From NCBI GenBank assembly GCA_021793745.1, contig JAJYSD010000120.1, forward strand, positions 1 through 5,447: a DNA stretch of 5,447 bases, read 5' to 3'. This stretch comes from Bacillota bacterium. Lineage in GTDB: Bacteria; Bacillota; Bacilli; Thermoactinomycetales; DSM-44946. A program made the translations under genes and the position numbers. Shown one piece after another: positions 1 through 5,339 of the stretch (positions are counted from its first letter, which is position 1; every line of letters starts with the position of its first letter). The notes under the pieces were generated by a model, which did not search any database, had not been told where the DNA came from, and worked only from the letters and a program-made list of their open reading frames with translations.

Positions 1-36
1 CCGCCTCCGCTCGCGCCGACTTCCTTCCGGCGTACC

Positions 37-69
37 AAAAAACCGAAAGTCCGCTCCTCGCGGACTTTC
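37..69 (-). terminator. rho-independent terminator of the leftward gene block
   Basis: A perfect 10-bp inverted repeat (45-54 GAAAGTCCGC paired with 60-69 GCGGACTTTC, 5-nt loop) is followed on the minus strand by GG and then six T residues (complement of the A run at 37-42). This is a textbook intrinsic terminator for transcription running leftward. It lies about 65 bp beyond the stop of the DUF4145 gene and closes that block. On the plus strand there is no T tract after the stem, so it is probably one-directional. Confidence 0.88.
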
Positions 70-76
70 AGGGATT

Positions 77-105
77 GCCGGGCGCTTTCGGCTCAAGCGC
101 CCGGC
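77..105 (-). repeat. strong GC-rich hairpin between the DUF4145 gene and its terminator
   Basis: This is a perfect 11-bp inverted repeat (77-87 GCCGGGCGCTT with 95-105 AAGCGCCCGGC) and a 7-nt loop. It sits between the DUF4145 stop codon and the terminator at 37-69. Neither strand has a T tract after it, so it is not a classical terminator. It could protect the 3' end of the mRNA or act as a first pause hairpin in a tandem termination region. The structure is directly visible; its role is inferred. Confidence 0.7.
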
Positions 106-134
106 TTGGTTCGACATGTCGTTCCTTGTGGATC

Positions 135-728
135 TTATCGCCGTTCGGCGAGCATCCGGTGGAGGGCCTCCAGTTTCTTTTTGCGGGTGATCCGGTCCTC
201 TACAATGAAATTGATCAGTTCAAACAACTGCATCACCGTGTCCTGATCGTCCCTCGGATCCAATTGACCCGGGACAGCCGACTCCTTCCCGATCACCCGG
301 AGGAGGTCCAAGGCTTGCTGGACCTCCTCCGGCAATCCTTTTTCCACCAGGGAAGCCACATCTTGATCCAGGCTTTTCCCGGTTTCCCCCAACTCCTGCA
401 TCAGCTTTTGCAAAGCCAAACGGAGCAGGGCCGCAGCGCCCCTCGGGAACTTGGAGACGATCGACATCGCCTCCAGGTAATCCTCCTTCACCCTTTCCGG
501 CATCTCTTCGTGGGGAGGCGGACCCTGGTGCATATCGGGATAGATCATGCGCCCCTCCCCTTTACGCACCTCAATCCAAACCGACTCGTTTTTGCAGTGA
601 TAACAGACGCAGCGCCATATTTTGTTTTTCGCCTTGAGGTCGAACCAATTTTGCACCGCAAAGACACCGCAATACGGGCAATGAAACTGCTTGGACAGAA
701 ACCCCGGCGGATAATGTGTTACACCCAT
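135..728 (-). CDS. DUF4145 domain-containing protein
   Basis: This is a 197-residue protein of the DUF4145 family, of unknown molecular function. I recall the family being grouped with HEPN-like all-alpha domains and being found fused to restriction proteins. The N-terminus carries a zinc-ribbon-like region: CPYC at residues 17-20 and a Cys-rich CVCYHC at 40-45. The body matches the family pattern closely: FPRGAAALLRLALQKL near residue 98, then GLPEEVQQALDLLRVIG, then a DD..T...LF.L.N.IV region. The signature usually written RVIGNEAVHPG reads RVIGKESAVPG here (R144, K148, V152), so the conserved Asn and His are missing. The ATG at 728 is chosen because AGAGGTG lies 7 nt upstream; a TTG at 791 would add 21 residues but has no ribosome binding site. 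The gene follows the FAH gene by 97 bp on the same strand, with no terminator or clear promoter between them, so co-transcription is likely. It is followed by two hairpins. Confidence 0.85.
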   Translation of the reverse strand: MGVTHYPPGFLSKQFHCPYCGVFAVQNWFDLKAKNKIWRCVCYHCKNESVWIEVRKGEGRMIYPDMHQGPPPHEEMPERVKEDYLEAMSIVSKFPRGAAALLRLALQKLMQELGETGKSLDQDVASLVEKGLPEEVQQALDLLRVIGKESAVPGQLDPRDDQDTVMQLFELINFIVEDRITRKKKLEALHRMLAERR

Positions 729-825
729 CCACTGGCACCTCTTTTTCTCGTGATGAATGCGATTCAGCCGCGACGCACCCGGAGGGTACAAGGCATCGAT
801 CCGAGGCCCGGAAGCCGAGCCCGGC

Positions 826-1686
826 TCATCCCTGCACCATCCGGTTTGTCAGCCGGCCCAGCCGGTCGATTTCGACGGTCACTTCATCCCCGTCCTTCAA
901 CCACGCCCGCTGATCCTCCGGGTATCCCATGATAACGCCCTCCGGGGTGCCCGTCAAAATCACATCTCCGGGCCGGAGCGTCATGAAGCGGGAAATGTAA
1001 CTGACCAGTTCATCGCAGCGGAAAATCATGTCGGCTGTACTGGAATTCTGCCGGAGCTCCCCATTCACATATGACCGGATGCCGAGGGAATGGGGGTCCT
1101 CCACCTCATCCCTGGTCACCAGATAGGGACCGAGGGGACAAAACCCGTCGCAGCACTTCCCCAGCAACCACTGGTTGGTCCGAAACTGCAGATCCCGGGC
1201 GGACAGATCGTTGGCCGCACAGTACCCGAATATATAATCCATCGCTTCTTCCCGTTTCACATCCCGGGCCGTCCGGCCGACGACGATGGCCAGTTCCGCC
1301 TCATAATCCACCTGCCGGGCCTCCCGGGGAATCGGAACCGGCTCGCCGCTGCCAGCCAGGGCATTGTGAAATTTGTTGAAGAGAATCGGATATTCGGGAA
1401 TCGGCATGTTGGACTCCTCCGCATGCTTTCGGTAATTGAGTCCGATGCAGAGGATTTTTTCCGGACGCGGCACACAGGGCCCCAGGGTCAACTCCCCTTC
1501 GGACAAAAGCTCCGAACCCTCCCGGAGAGCCCGCTCCACCGCCGCGGCCACCTCCCGAAACGCCGCATCCCCGCCCGCCACGATGGACTCGACGGGTTCC
1601 GAAAGTTCCAGGATGCCCCGGTCCGTTTTGACCCCCGTTTTCCAACCCCTTTCCGATCGAAACGTCAACAATTTCACGATTATCAT
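826..1686 (-). CDS. fumarylacetoacetate hydrolase (FAH) family protein
   Basis: This is a metal-dependent cytosolic enzyme of the FAH superfamily. Members include 2-hydroxyhepta-2,4-diene-1,7-dioate isomerase, ureidoglycolate lyase-like proteins and oxaloacetate decarboxylases/tautomerases (FAHD1, YisK). The length, 286 residues, is typical. A divergent N-terminal domain (1-70) is followed by the catalytic fold from about 73. Visible motifs are CIGLNYRKHAEE (80-91, with the His88/Glu91 pair that matches the FAHD1 lid dyad), DYEAELA (127-133, metal ligands Glu129 and Glu131), AANDLSARD (157-165, metal ligand Asp160), Lys177 in GKCCDGFCPLGP, and ILTGTPEGV (243-251). The substrate cannot be assigned. 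The ATG at 1686 has AAGGAGG only 3 nt upstream, which is too close. A GTG at 1677, 12 nt from it, would give the family-like beginning MKLLTFR and may be the true start. The gene lies 88 bp downstream of the methyltransferase on the same strand. Confidence 0.92.
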   Translation of the reverse strand: MIIVKLLTFRSERGWKTGVKTDRGILELSEPVESIVAGGDAAFREVAAAVERALREGSELLSEGELTLGPCVPRPEKILCIGLNYRKHAEESNMPIPEYPILFNKFHNALAGSGEPVPIPREARQVDYEAELAIVVGRTARDVKREEAMDYIFGYCAANDLSARDLQFRTNQWLLGKCCDGFCPLGPYLVTRDEVEDPHSLGIRSYVNGELRQNSSTADMIFRCDELVSYISRFMTLRPGDVILTGTPEGVIMGYPEDQRAWLKDGDEVTVEIDRLGRLTNRMVQG

Positions 1687-1774
1687 GCACCTCCTTCAAG
1701 CTCTGGTTTTTCAACCATTTCGGGAAATCTCCCCCTTCTTCCTCCTCGAAAGCCCCGCGAAATGCGGTATTCCC
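1687..1774 (-). other. short intergenic spacer with FAH ribosome binding site, no terminator seen
   Basis: The 88 bp between the methyltransferase and FAH genes are purine-rich on the minus strand. The FAH Shine-Dalgarno sequence AAGGAGG lies at 1690-1696. Only weak hairpins are seen, for example GGTT-GAAA-AACC, and none has a T tract. No good sigma-A promoter is visible. This supports read-through from the methyltransferase into the FAH gene. Confidence 0.45.
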
Positions 1775-1881
1775 TTATTTCACTGCGGCGAGGACCGCTT
1801 CATTAAAGGACCTCCAAACGACCTCCGAAGCGGAGCCTGCACGGGAGAGATGCTGTACATGCCACGCGACCGCGGCATAAA
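1775..1881 (-). other. out-of-frame C-terminus of the methyltransferase (probable 1-nt deletion)
   Basis: Reading -1 after the Phe209 codon (TTT at 1881-1879), the minus strand encodes 34 residues ending at a TAA at 1775-1777. They include YAAVAWHV, then a helix with AG, then VVWRSFNEAVLAAVK. This looks like the usual end of class I methyltransferases of this type (His-containing helix, AGF-like turn, VVWR strand, then a D/N-x-VLAAVR strand). The same frame is closed upstream by a TGA at 1885-1883, so the lesion must lie at or just after that point; the run of three T residues is the obvious place. The restored protein would have 243 residues. A programmed slip is unlikely, because GAG TTT ATG is not a classical slippery heptamer. 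Confidence 0.7.
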
Positions 1882-2505
1882 CTCATGGGTTCTCCTCCTC
1901 CCGAAACGCCTCTCCCGTTCCTCCAGAGCATCGGCCAACCCCGCTTTCCTCGAGATCGCCTCCCACCATCCATCCCAATCCTCACGATCCGCGGCGGCTT
2001 CAAACCGCTCGGCGTACAGGCGGCTGCCCGCCCCGGAGAGCACTTCGCTTCGGAGAGGCATGTGGTCCGCATTGACCAACACGCCTCCGGGCCGAAGAAG
2101 GCCCGCCACATCGCAGTAAACCCGGGATAAGACGGATTCCCCCAGCCAATGGAGCGCCGTGGCGGTCACCACGGCATCAAAGGATGCCGGTTCCAGATCC
2201 GCCGCCCAACGGGGATCGCGCAGATCCCGGTCGATCCACCGCACCCGCGCATCCCCCGCAAAGGCCCCGCGGGCGATCCTCAGCAGGACGGGATCGATAT
2301 CCACTCCCACCACCTGCAGCTTCGGAACCCGATTCAGCAGGCACGCGGTCACCGATCCGCAGCCGCAGGCGAGATCCAGGACCCTTCCCTGCCCACAGAC
2401 CACCGCTTCCACGCATCGGACGAGGGCTTCCAAACTCTGCTCCCGGTAGGGCAGATATCGCTCCTGTTGCCGATCCCATCGCCGCTGCCAACCTTTCCAA
2501 TCCAT
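1780..2505 (-). CDS. class I SAM-dependent methyltransferase, frameshifted near its 3' end
   Basis: This is a Rossmann-fold methyltransferase, probably cytosolic; the methyl acceptor is unknown. As read it has 241 residues. Motif I is VLDLACGCGS (42-51), the acidic residue at the end of strand 2 is in VVGVDIDP (65-72), motif II/IV is FDAVVTATALHWL (109-121), and LLRPGGVLVNADH (136-148) follows. A Trp-rich stretch DWDGWWEAIS lies near 176-185. The ATG at 2505 is supported by AAGGAGG 8 nt upstream; the frame is open much further upstream, but that part is antisense to the regulator and is not coding. After Phe209 the frame runs into an Arg/Ser/Pro-rich tail (ending LMKRSSPQ) unlike the family. 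The -1 frame contains a convincing family C-terminus (see the 1775-1881 entry). A one-base deletion, or a sequencing error, is therefore likely. This is the first gene of the leftward block and is divergent from the LysR gene, whose product may control it. The protein may still fold, since the SAM-binding core is intact. Confidence 0.85.
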   Translation of the reverse strand: MDWKGWQRRWDRQQERYLPYREQSLEALVRCVEAVVCGQGRVLDLACGCGSVTACLLNRVPKLQVVGVDIDPVLLRIARGAFAGDARVRWIDRDLRDPRWAADLEPASFDAVVTATALHWLGESVLSRVYCDVAGLLRPGGVLVNADHMPLRSEVLSGAGSRLYAERFEAAADREDWDGWWEAISRKAGLADALEERERRFGRRRTHEFMPRSRGMYSISPVQAPLRRSFGGPLMKRSSPQ

Positions 2506-2563
2506 CGTTTTGGCCTCCTTACCTTTCGATTGGATCCTGCACATCTTCAGCTTACGGCAGGAA

Positions 2564-2591
2564 CTTCTATTTTTGAAACGAATCATATCAA
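2564..2591 (-). promoter_or_regulatory. candidate promoter for the leftward methyltransferase block
   Basis: On the minus strand, TTGATA (complement of 2586-2591; 5 of 6 to the sigma-A -35) is followed after 16 bp by TAGAAG (complement of 2564-2569; 4 of 6 to the -10). Transcription would start about 50 bp before the methyltransferase ATG. The element overlaps the palindrome at 2575-2598, as expected if a regulator bound there controls it. Predicted by eye only. Confidence 0.4.
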
Positions 2592-2601
2592 TGGTTTCTA
2601 T
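2573..2601 (+). promoter_or_regulatory. candidate weak promoter for the LysR-type gene
   Basis: TTGAAA (2573-2578; 5 of 6 to -35) and TTCTAT (2596-2601; 3 of 6 to -10) are separated by 17 bp, about 30 bp before the GTG start. The element almost coincides with the palindrome and the leftward promoter. This overlapping divergent arrangement is typical of LysR-type regulators that repress their own gene. The poor -10 keeps confidence low. Confidence 0.3.
2575..2598. promoter_or_regulatory. 24-bp imperfect palindrome, candidate regulator operator
   Basis: GAAAC at 2575-2579 and GTTTC at 2594-2598 form the outer arms of a symmetric 24-bp element in which 9 of 12 base pairs match; the centre is ATAT. 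It lies in the 126-bp divergent intergenic region between the LysR-type and methyltransferase genes and overlaps both candidate promoters. LysR-type proteins bind dyad sites in exactly such places. The element is even-spaced and lacks an obvious T-N11-A core, so another regulator could be the binder. Confidence 0.4.
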
Positions 2602-2631
2602 CGGTTTTTTTAATAGATCGAGGGGATTGCC

Positions 2632-3558
2632 GTGGAAATTAATCAGTTGGAAGCCTTCCTGCAAGTGGCCAAAACCAAGAGCTTCACCCGGGCCGCGGAG
2701 GCCCTTCACCTCGTCCAGTCCACCGTCACCATCCGCATTCAGATGTTGGAGAAAAGCGTCGGAAAGCCGTTGTTTAAACGGACCCGCCGGCACATCGAAC
2801 TCACCCCTGCAGGGAGAAATCTCCTCCCCTACGCCCAGCGAATCCTCGAGCTGAAGCGGGAAGGAGAAAAAGCCCTGATGATGGAAGGGATTGCGGAAGA
2901 GCAGCTCTTTGTCGGCAGTCCCCATTCCCTGTGGGATCACATCCTGTTTCCCGCGGTCAACCAATTCCGCAGGAAACATCCGAAGAACGCCCTGCGGCTC
3001 ATCACCGGCCATTCCGACGAAATCGCGGAAAAATTGCACGACGGATTGGCAGACCTGGGCATCCTTTACATCCCTCCGTACCACACGGGGCTGGAAGTGG
3101 TTCGCCTCCACCAAGAATCCCTCTGCCTGACGGCGCCGACCGATTTCCCGCACCCGGAGGGCACGCTCAACCCCGCCGATCTTCGGCGACTTCCCTTCAT
3201 CCATCTCAGCTGGGGGGCGGAATACGATCAGTGGTTCAAGACCGCCTTCGGCCGCCATTTCCTGCCCTTCGTTCAGATGGAACACATGTCCCTGCTGCTC
3301 CGTTGGATCCGGTCGGGGGAGGGCGTCGGTTTTCTGCTCCAAATCGCCGCTGCGGAGATGGCCGCCGCCGGAGCGTTGAAGGTGCTCCCCTTTCATTCCA
3401 ACCCCCCGCTGCCTTCCATTCCGGTTTATCTGGTTTTACCCCGGCGAAAAAAGGTTTCCGGCGGGCTGAAAGCCCTGATCGACCATCTCCTCCACTTCTT
3501 CAACGCATCTAAGGGATTCACACCATCCGGCAACATTGATGCAACTTTTAAAGAATGA
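2632..3558 (+). CDS. LysR family transcriptional regulator
   Basis: This 308-residue DNA-binding regulator has the normal length of its family. The N-terminal winged helix-turn-helix spans about residues 3-62: NQLEAFLQVAKTKSFTRAAE, then LVQSTVTIRIQMLEKSVG, PLFKR and LTPAG, all typical of the family. A linker helix (about 63-88) follows, then an effector-binding domain of the periplasmic-binding-protein type from about 90 to 292. The inducer cannot be told from the sequence. The start is a GTG with GAGGGG 6 nt upstream. The gene is divergent from the methyltransferase with 126 bp between, and this is the classic position of a LysR-type activator relative to its target operon. A role in controlling the methyltransferase-FAH-DUF4145 block is therefore an inference from position. 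The last 15 or so residues (after the helix ending HFFNAS) look like an unstructured tail. No terminator is seen after the stop, so read-through towards the phosphatase is possible. Confidence 0.93.
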   Translation: MEINQLEAFLQVAKTKSFTRAAEALHLVQSTVTIRIQMLEKSVGKPLFKRTRRHIELTPAGRNLLPYAQRILELKREGEKALMMEGIAEEQLFVGSPHSLWDHILFPAVNQFRRKHPKNALRLITGHSDEIAEKLHDGLADLGILYIPPYHTGLEVVRLHQESLCLTAPTDFPHPEGTLNPADLRRLPFIHLSWGAEYDQWFKTAFGRHFLPFVQMEHMSLLLRWIRSGEGVGFLLQIAAAEMAAAGALKVLPFHSNPPLPSIPVYLVLPRRKKVSGGLKALIDHLLHFFNASKGFTPSGNIDATFKE

Positions 3559-3585
3559 TAACATTAAATTAAAAATTGGTTGTTA
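3558..3585 (+). promoter_or_regulatory. candidate PhoP-type hexamer repeats upstream of the alkaline phosphatase
   Basis: The Bacillus PhoP box is a direct repeat of TTAACA-like hexamers every 11 bp. Here ATAACA (3558-3563, 5 of 6) and TTAAAA (3569-3574, 5 of 6) are in that register, and TTGTTA (3580-3585) is a poor third copy. They lie in an AT-rich patch just after the regulator's stop and upstream of the TATAAA at 3619-3624. A 6-bp inverted repeat, TTAAAT/ATTTAA, spans 3564-3593. In such AT-rich DNA chance matches are easy, so this is only suggestive. Confidence 0.3.
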
Positions 3586-3618
3586 AGATTTAAGCGAAAG
3601 GAGGGAATCCACCGCTGG

Positions 3619-3624
3619 TATAAA
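3619..3624 (+). promoter_or_regulatory. candidate -10 element for the alkaline phosphatase gene
   Basis: TATAAA (5 of 6 to TATAAT) stands about 140 bp before the start codon. No recognisable -35 hexamer lies 16-18 bp upstream, which would suit a promoter depending on an activator such as PhoP. The long leader that would result (about 3631-3764) could fold: GAGGCG at 3626-3631 can pair with CGCCTC at 3669-3674 around a smaller AGCG/CGCT stem. Confidence 0.3.
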
Positions 3625-3764
3625 GGAGGCGGGTGAAAAGCGATGACGCGTTGACGCGCTAAATCTCTCGCCTCGGAGGGGGGTCAGACTGCAAGGGTTT
3701 GAAACTTCCCAATTTTCCTGTTTTTCTTTTGCGTCGATCATTTTTCATTTCGGAGGGAGTAAGC

Positions 3765-5087
3765 ATGAAAAGAAAACTGTGGTTGGGGGTCTTGGTTTTC
3801 GCACTGCTATTTACTGCCTGGAATACCGGATTGCCTACGGATTCGGCGGGGGCGCGACCTGACGGCCATGGAAAAGTGCAAAACGTCATTTTCATGATCG
3901 GGGACGGATTCTCGGCCGCCTATGCCACCAACTACCGGCTTTATCAAGGGGATCGACCGACGGTATTTGATCAAACCCTCGTGGGCATGATGCGGACCGC
4001 CTCGGCTGACAACGCCGTCACCGACTCCGCCGCCGCGGCGACCGCCATGGCCACCGGAGTAAAAACCAATAACGACATGGTCGGCGTCGATCCGAACGGG
4101 AAAGCGCTGAAAACCATCCTCGAAGCGGCCAAGGAAAACGGCAAATCGACCGGATTGGTGGCCACCGCATCCATCACCCATGCGACTCCGGCCTCCTTTG
4201 CGGCCAAGGTTCCGGATCGCGACGATGAAGTCGCCATCGCTCCCCAAATGCTGGGGAAAGCCGACGTGCTCCTCGGCGGCGGAAAGCAATTCTTCTTGCC
4301 AGAATCGGAGGGAGGCAAACAGCCGGAACGCAATCTGATCGAAGAAGCCCGCGCCCAGGGCTATCAACTGCTGGAAAACCGCGATCAACTGTTAAAGGCC
4401 AAGGGGAATAAGCTGCTGGGCCTCTTTGCCGAGGAGGGCATGGCTCCCGAGCTGGATCGGGACAAGTCCAAAGAACCCAGCCTGGCCGAAATGACCCGGA
4501 CGGCGATCGACACGCTGAAGAAGAACAAAAAGGGCTTTTTCCTGATGGTGGAGGGCAGCCAGATCGACTGGGGCGGACACGACAATGATGCCGCCTGGGC
4601 CATGAAGGACACGGAGGCCTTCGAGCAGGCCATCAAGGTGGCGATGGATTTCGCCAAGCGGGATGGGCGCACCCTGGTGGTCGTGACCGGCGATCACGAC
4701 ACGGGGGGCATGTCCGTCGGCGGCTACAACGAATACAAAAACCAAGCGGAAATCCTTCGCCATGTGACGGCCACCGGTCAATACATGGCGGAACAAATCG
4801 ACGAAAAGGGGACCAACATCCGGGAAGTGCTGAAGAAATATGCGAAGATCGACCTGACGGAGGAAGAAGTGGAGCAAATCCGCAACGCCAGCAACCGAAA
4901 ACTGGCCATCAACCATGTGATCAGCAAACGCGCTTATATCGGTTGGACAAGCACCGCCCATACGGGGGTCAATCTGCCGGTCTATGCCTATGGGAAAGGT
5001 TCCGACCTGTTCCGGGGATGGATGGACAACACCGATTTGCCCAAGCGCATGGCCCAGGCCATGAAGATCGAATTCAAACAAAAATGA
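3765..5087 (+). CDS. secreted alkaline phosphatase
   Basis: This is a 440-residue phosphomonoesterase of the PhoA/alkaline phosphatase superfamily, which releases phosphate from organic esters outside the cell. Residues 1-30 form a signal peptide: MKRK, a hydrophobic stretch LWLGVLVFALLF, and a likely signal peptidase cut after SAGA (residue 30). Active-site residues, with E. coli PhoA equivalents, are Asp47 (51), Asp87-Ser88 in VTDSAA (101-102, Ser88 the phosphorylated nucleophile), Thr141 (155), Arg152 (166), Glu263 (322), Asp268 (327), His272 (331), Asp310-His311 (369-370) and His399 (412). All are present. His139 and Trp269 replace E. coli Asp153 and Lys328, the pair seen in cobalt-preferring enzymes of B. 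subtilis and T. maritima. The ATG at 3765 is preceded by GGAGGG with 7 nt spacing and starts exactly at the signal peptide; an in-frame TTG at 3699 would spoil it. The gene follows the LysR-type gene by 206 bp and has its own terminator. Regulation by phosphate limitation is likely from family knowledge. Confidence 0.96.
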   Translation: MKRKLWLGVLVFALLFTAWNTGLPTDSAGARPDGHGKVQNVIFMIGDGFSAAYATNYRLYQGDRPTVFDQTLVGMMRTASADNAVTDSAAAATAMATGVKTNNDMVGVDPNGKALKTILEAAKENGKSTGLVATASITHATPASFAAKVPDRDDEVAIAPQMLGKADVLLGGGKQFFLPESEGGKQPERNLIEEARAQGYQLLENRDQLLKAKGNKLLGLFAEEGMAPELDRDKSKEPSLAEMTRTAIDTLKKNKKGFFLMVEGSQIDWGGHDNDAAWAMKDTEAFEQAIKVAMDFAKRDGRTLVVVTGDHDTGGMSVGGYNEYKNQAEILRHVTATGQYMAEQIDEKGTNIREVLKKYAKIDLTEEEVEQIRNASNRKLAINHVISKRAYIGWTSTAHTGVNLPVYAYGKGSDLFRGWMDNTDLPKRMAQAMKIEFKQK

Positions 5088-5105
5088 GACCTTCCTGACA
5101 AAGGG

Positions 5106-5138
5106 GACCCTGCACCATCGCGGTGCAGGGTCTTTCGT
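5106..5138 (+). terminator. rho-independent terminator after the alkaline phosphatase
   Basis: A perfect 11-bp inverted repeat (5106-5116 GACCCTGCACC with 5122-5132 GGTGCAGGGTC, 5-nt loop ATCGC) is followed by TTTCGTT. It begins 19 bp after the phosphatase stop. The T tract is short and interrupted, but the stem is strong and the position is right. Confidence 0.8.
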
Positions 5139-5149
5139 TACGCAACCTC

Positions 5150-5178
5150 TTGCACGGACACCTCCGACTTGCTAACAT
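5150..5178 (+). promoter_or_regulatory. possible promoter for the downstream acetyltransferase
   Basis: TTGCAC (5150-5155, 3 of 6) and TAACAT (5173-5178, 4 of 6) are exactly 17 bp apart, just after the phosphatase terminator. A second -10-like element, TATAAG, lies at 5230-5235 but has no good -35 partner. Some promoter must lie in 5139-5325, since the upstream gene is terminated; this is the best-spaced candidate but its match is weak. Confidence 0.25.
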
Positions 5179-5288
5179 TCCGAGATGGAGAACAGTCGGT
5201 TCCCAGTTACGGGCCTTCCGATTTATCGATATAAGGGGGTCTCTCGTTCTTGATCCGGGGTCAATCCCTCAGATTCAGGGGGGATCCA

Positions 5289-5333
5289 GCTCTCTCAGCA
5301 GAAAACCAACGGAATCGACGGAAAGGAGAGAGC
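5289..5333 (+). promoter_or_regulatory. inverted repeat covering the acetyltransferase ribosome binding site
   Basis: GCTCTCTC (5289-5296) and GAGAGAGC (5326-5333) are a perfect 8-bp inverted repeat with a 29-nt loop. The right arm includes most of the AAGGAGAG Shine-Dalgarno sequence (5323-5330), 9-11 nt before the ATG at 5340. In the mRNA the stem would hide the ribosome binding site, so translation could be controlled by whatever opens it. The leader also has TTGA/TCAA and CCCT/AGGG partial dyads between 5250 and 5282. I do not recognise a known riboswitch or T-box. Confidence 0.4.
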
Positions 5334-5339
5334 AAGTCC

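Noticed and set aside
14..32. Small hairpin CGCCG/CGGCG at the left edge
   Set aside because: Only 5 bp with a 9-nt loop; not above chance in GC-rich DNA, and no gene can be seen in 1-36.
729..791. TTG start at 791 for the DUF4145 gene
   Set aside because: There is no Shine-Dalgarno sequence in front of it, and the added residues precede the normal family start. ATG 728 has AGAGGTG at good spacing.
75..932. Long plus-strand reading frame opposite the DUF4145 gene, and similar long frames opposite the FAH gene and phosphatase
   Set aside because: Their translations are low-complexity Pro/Arg/His-rich, have no family motifs and no ribosome binding sites, and lie antisense to genes with clear domains. 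They result from high GC at the third codon position.
1876..1884. Programmed ribosomal frameshift in the methyltransferase
   Set aside because: GAG TTT ATG does not fit the X-XXY-YYZ slippery pattern, and no stimulatory structure is evident. A plain indel is simpler.
2506..3396. Methyltransferase frame extended upstream to 3396 (538 residues)
   Set aside because: The extra part is antisense to the LysR-type gene and shows no domain, while ATG 2505 has an ideal ribosome binding site and matches the family's N-terminus.
3633..3662. Nine-codon leader peptide frame starting GTG AAA AGC upstream of the phosphatase
   Set aside because: The AAAGGAGG is only 3 nt before the GTG, and the peptide has no attenuation-like residue run. 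It is more likely chance.
3699..3764. TTG start at 3699 for the alkaline phosphatase
   Set aside because: It would put 22 residues before a perfect signal peptide. GGAGGG at 3752-3757 directs ATG 3765.
5180..5339. T-box or known riboswitch in the acetyltransferase leader
   Set aside because: No T-box sequence of the AGGGTGGNACCGCG type, no terminator/antiterminator pair with a T tract, and no known aptamer consensus could be recognised by eye.
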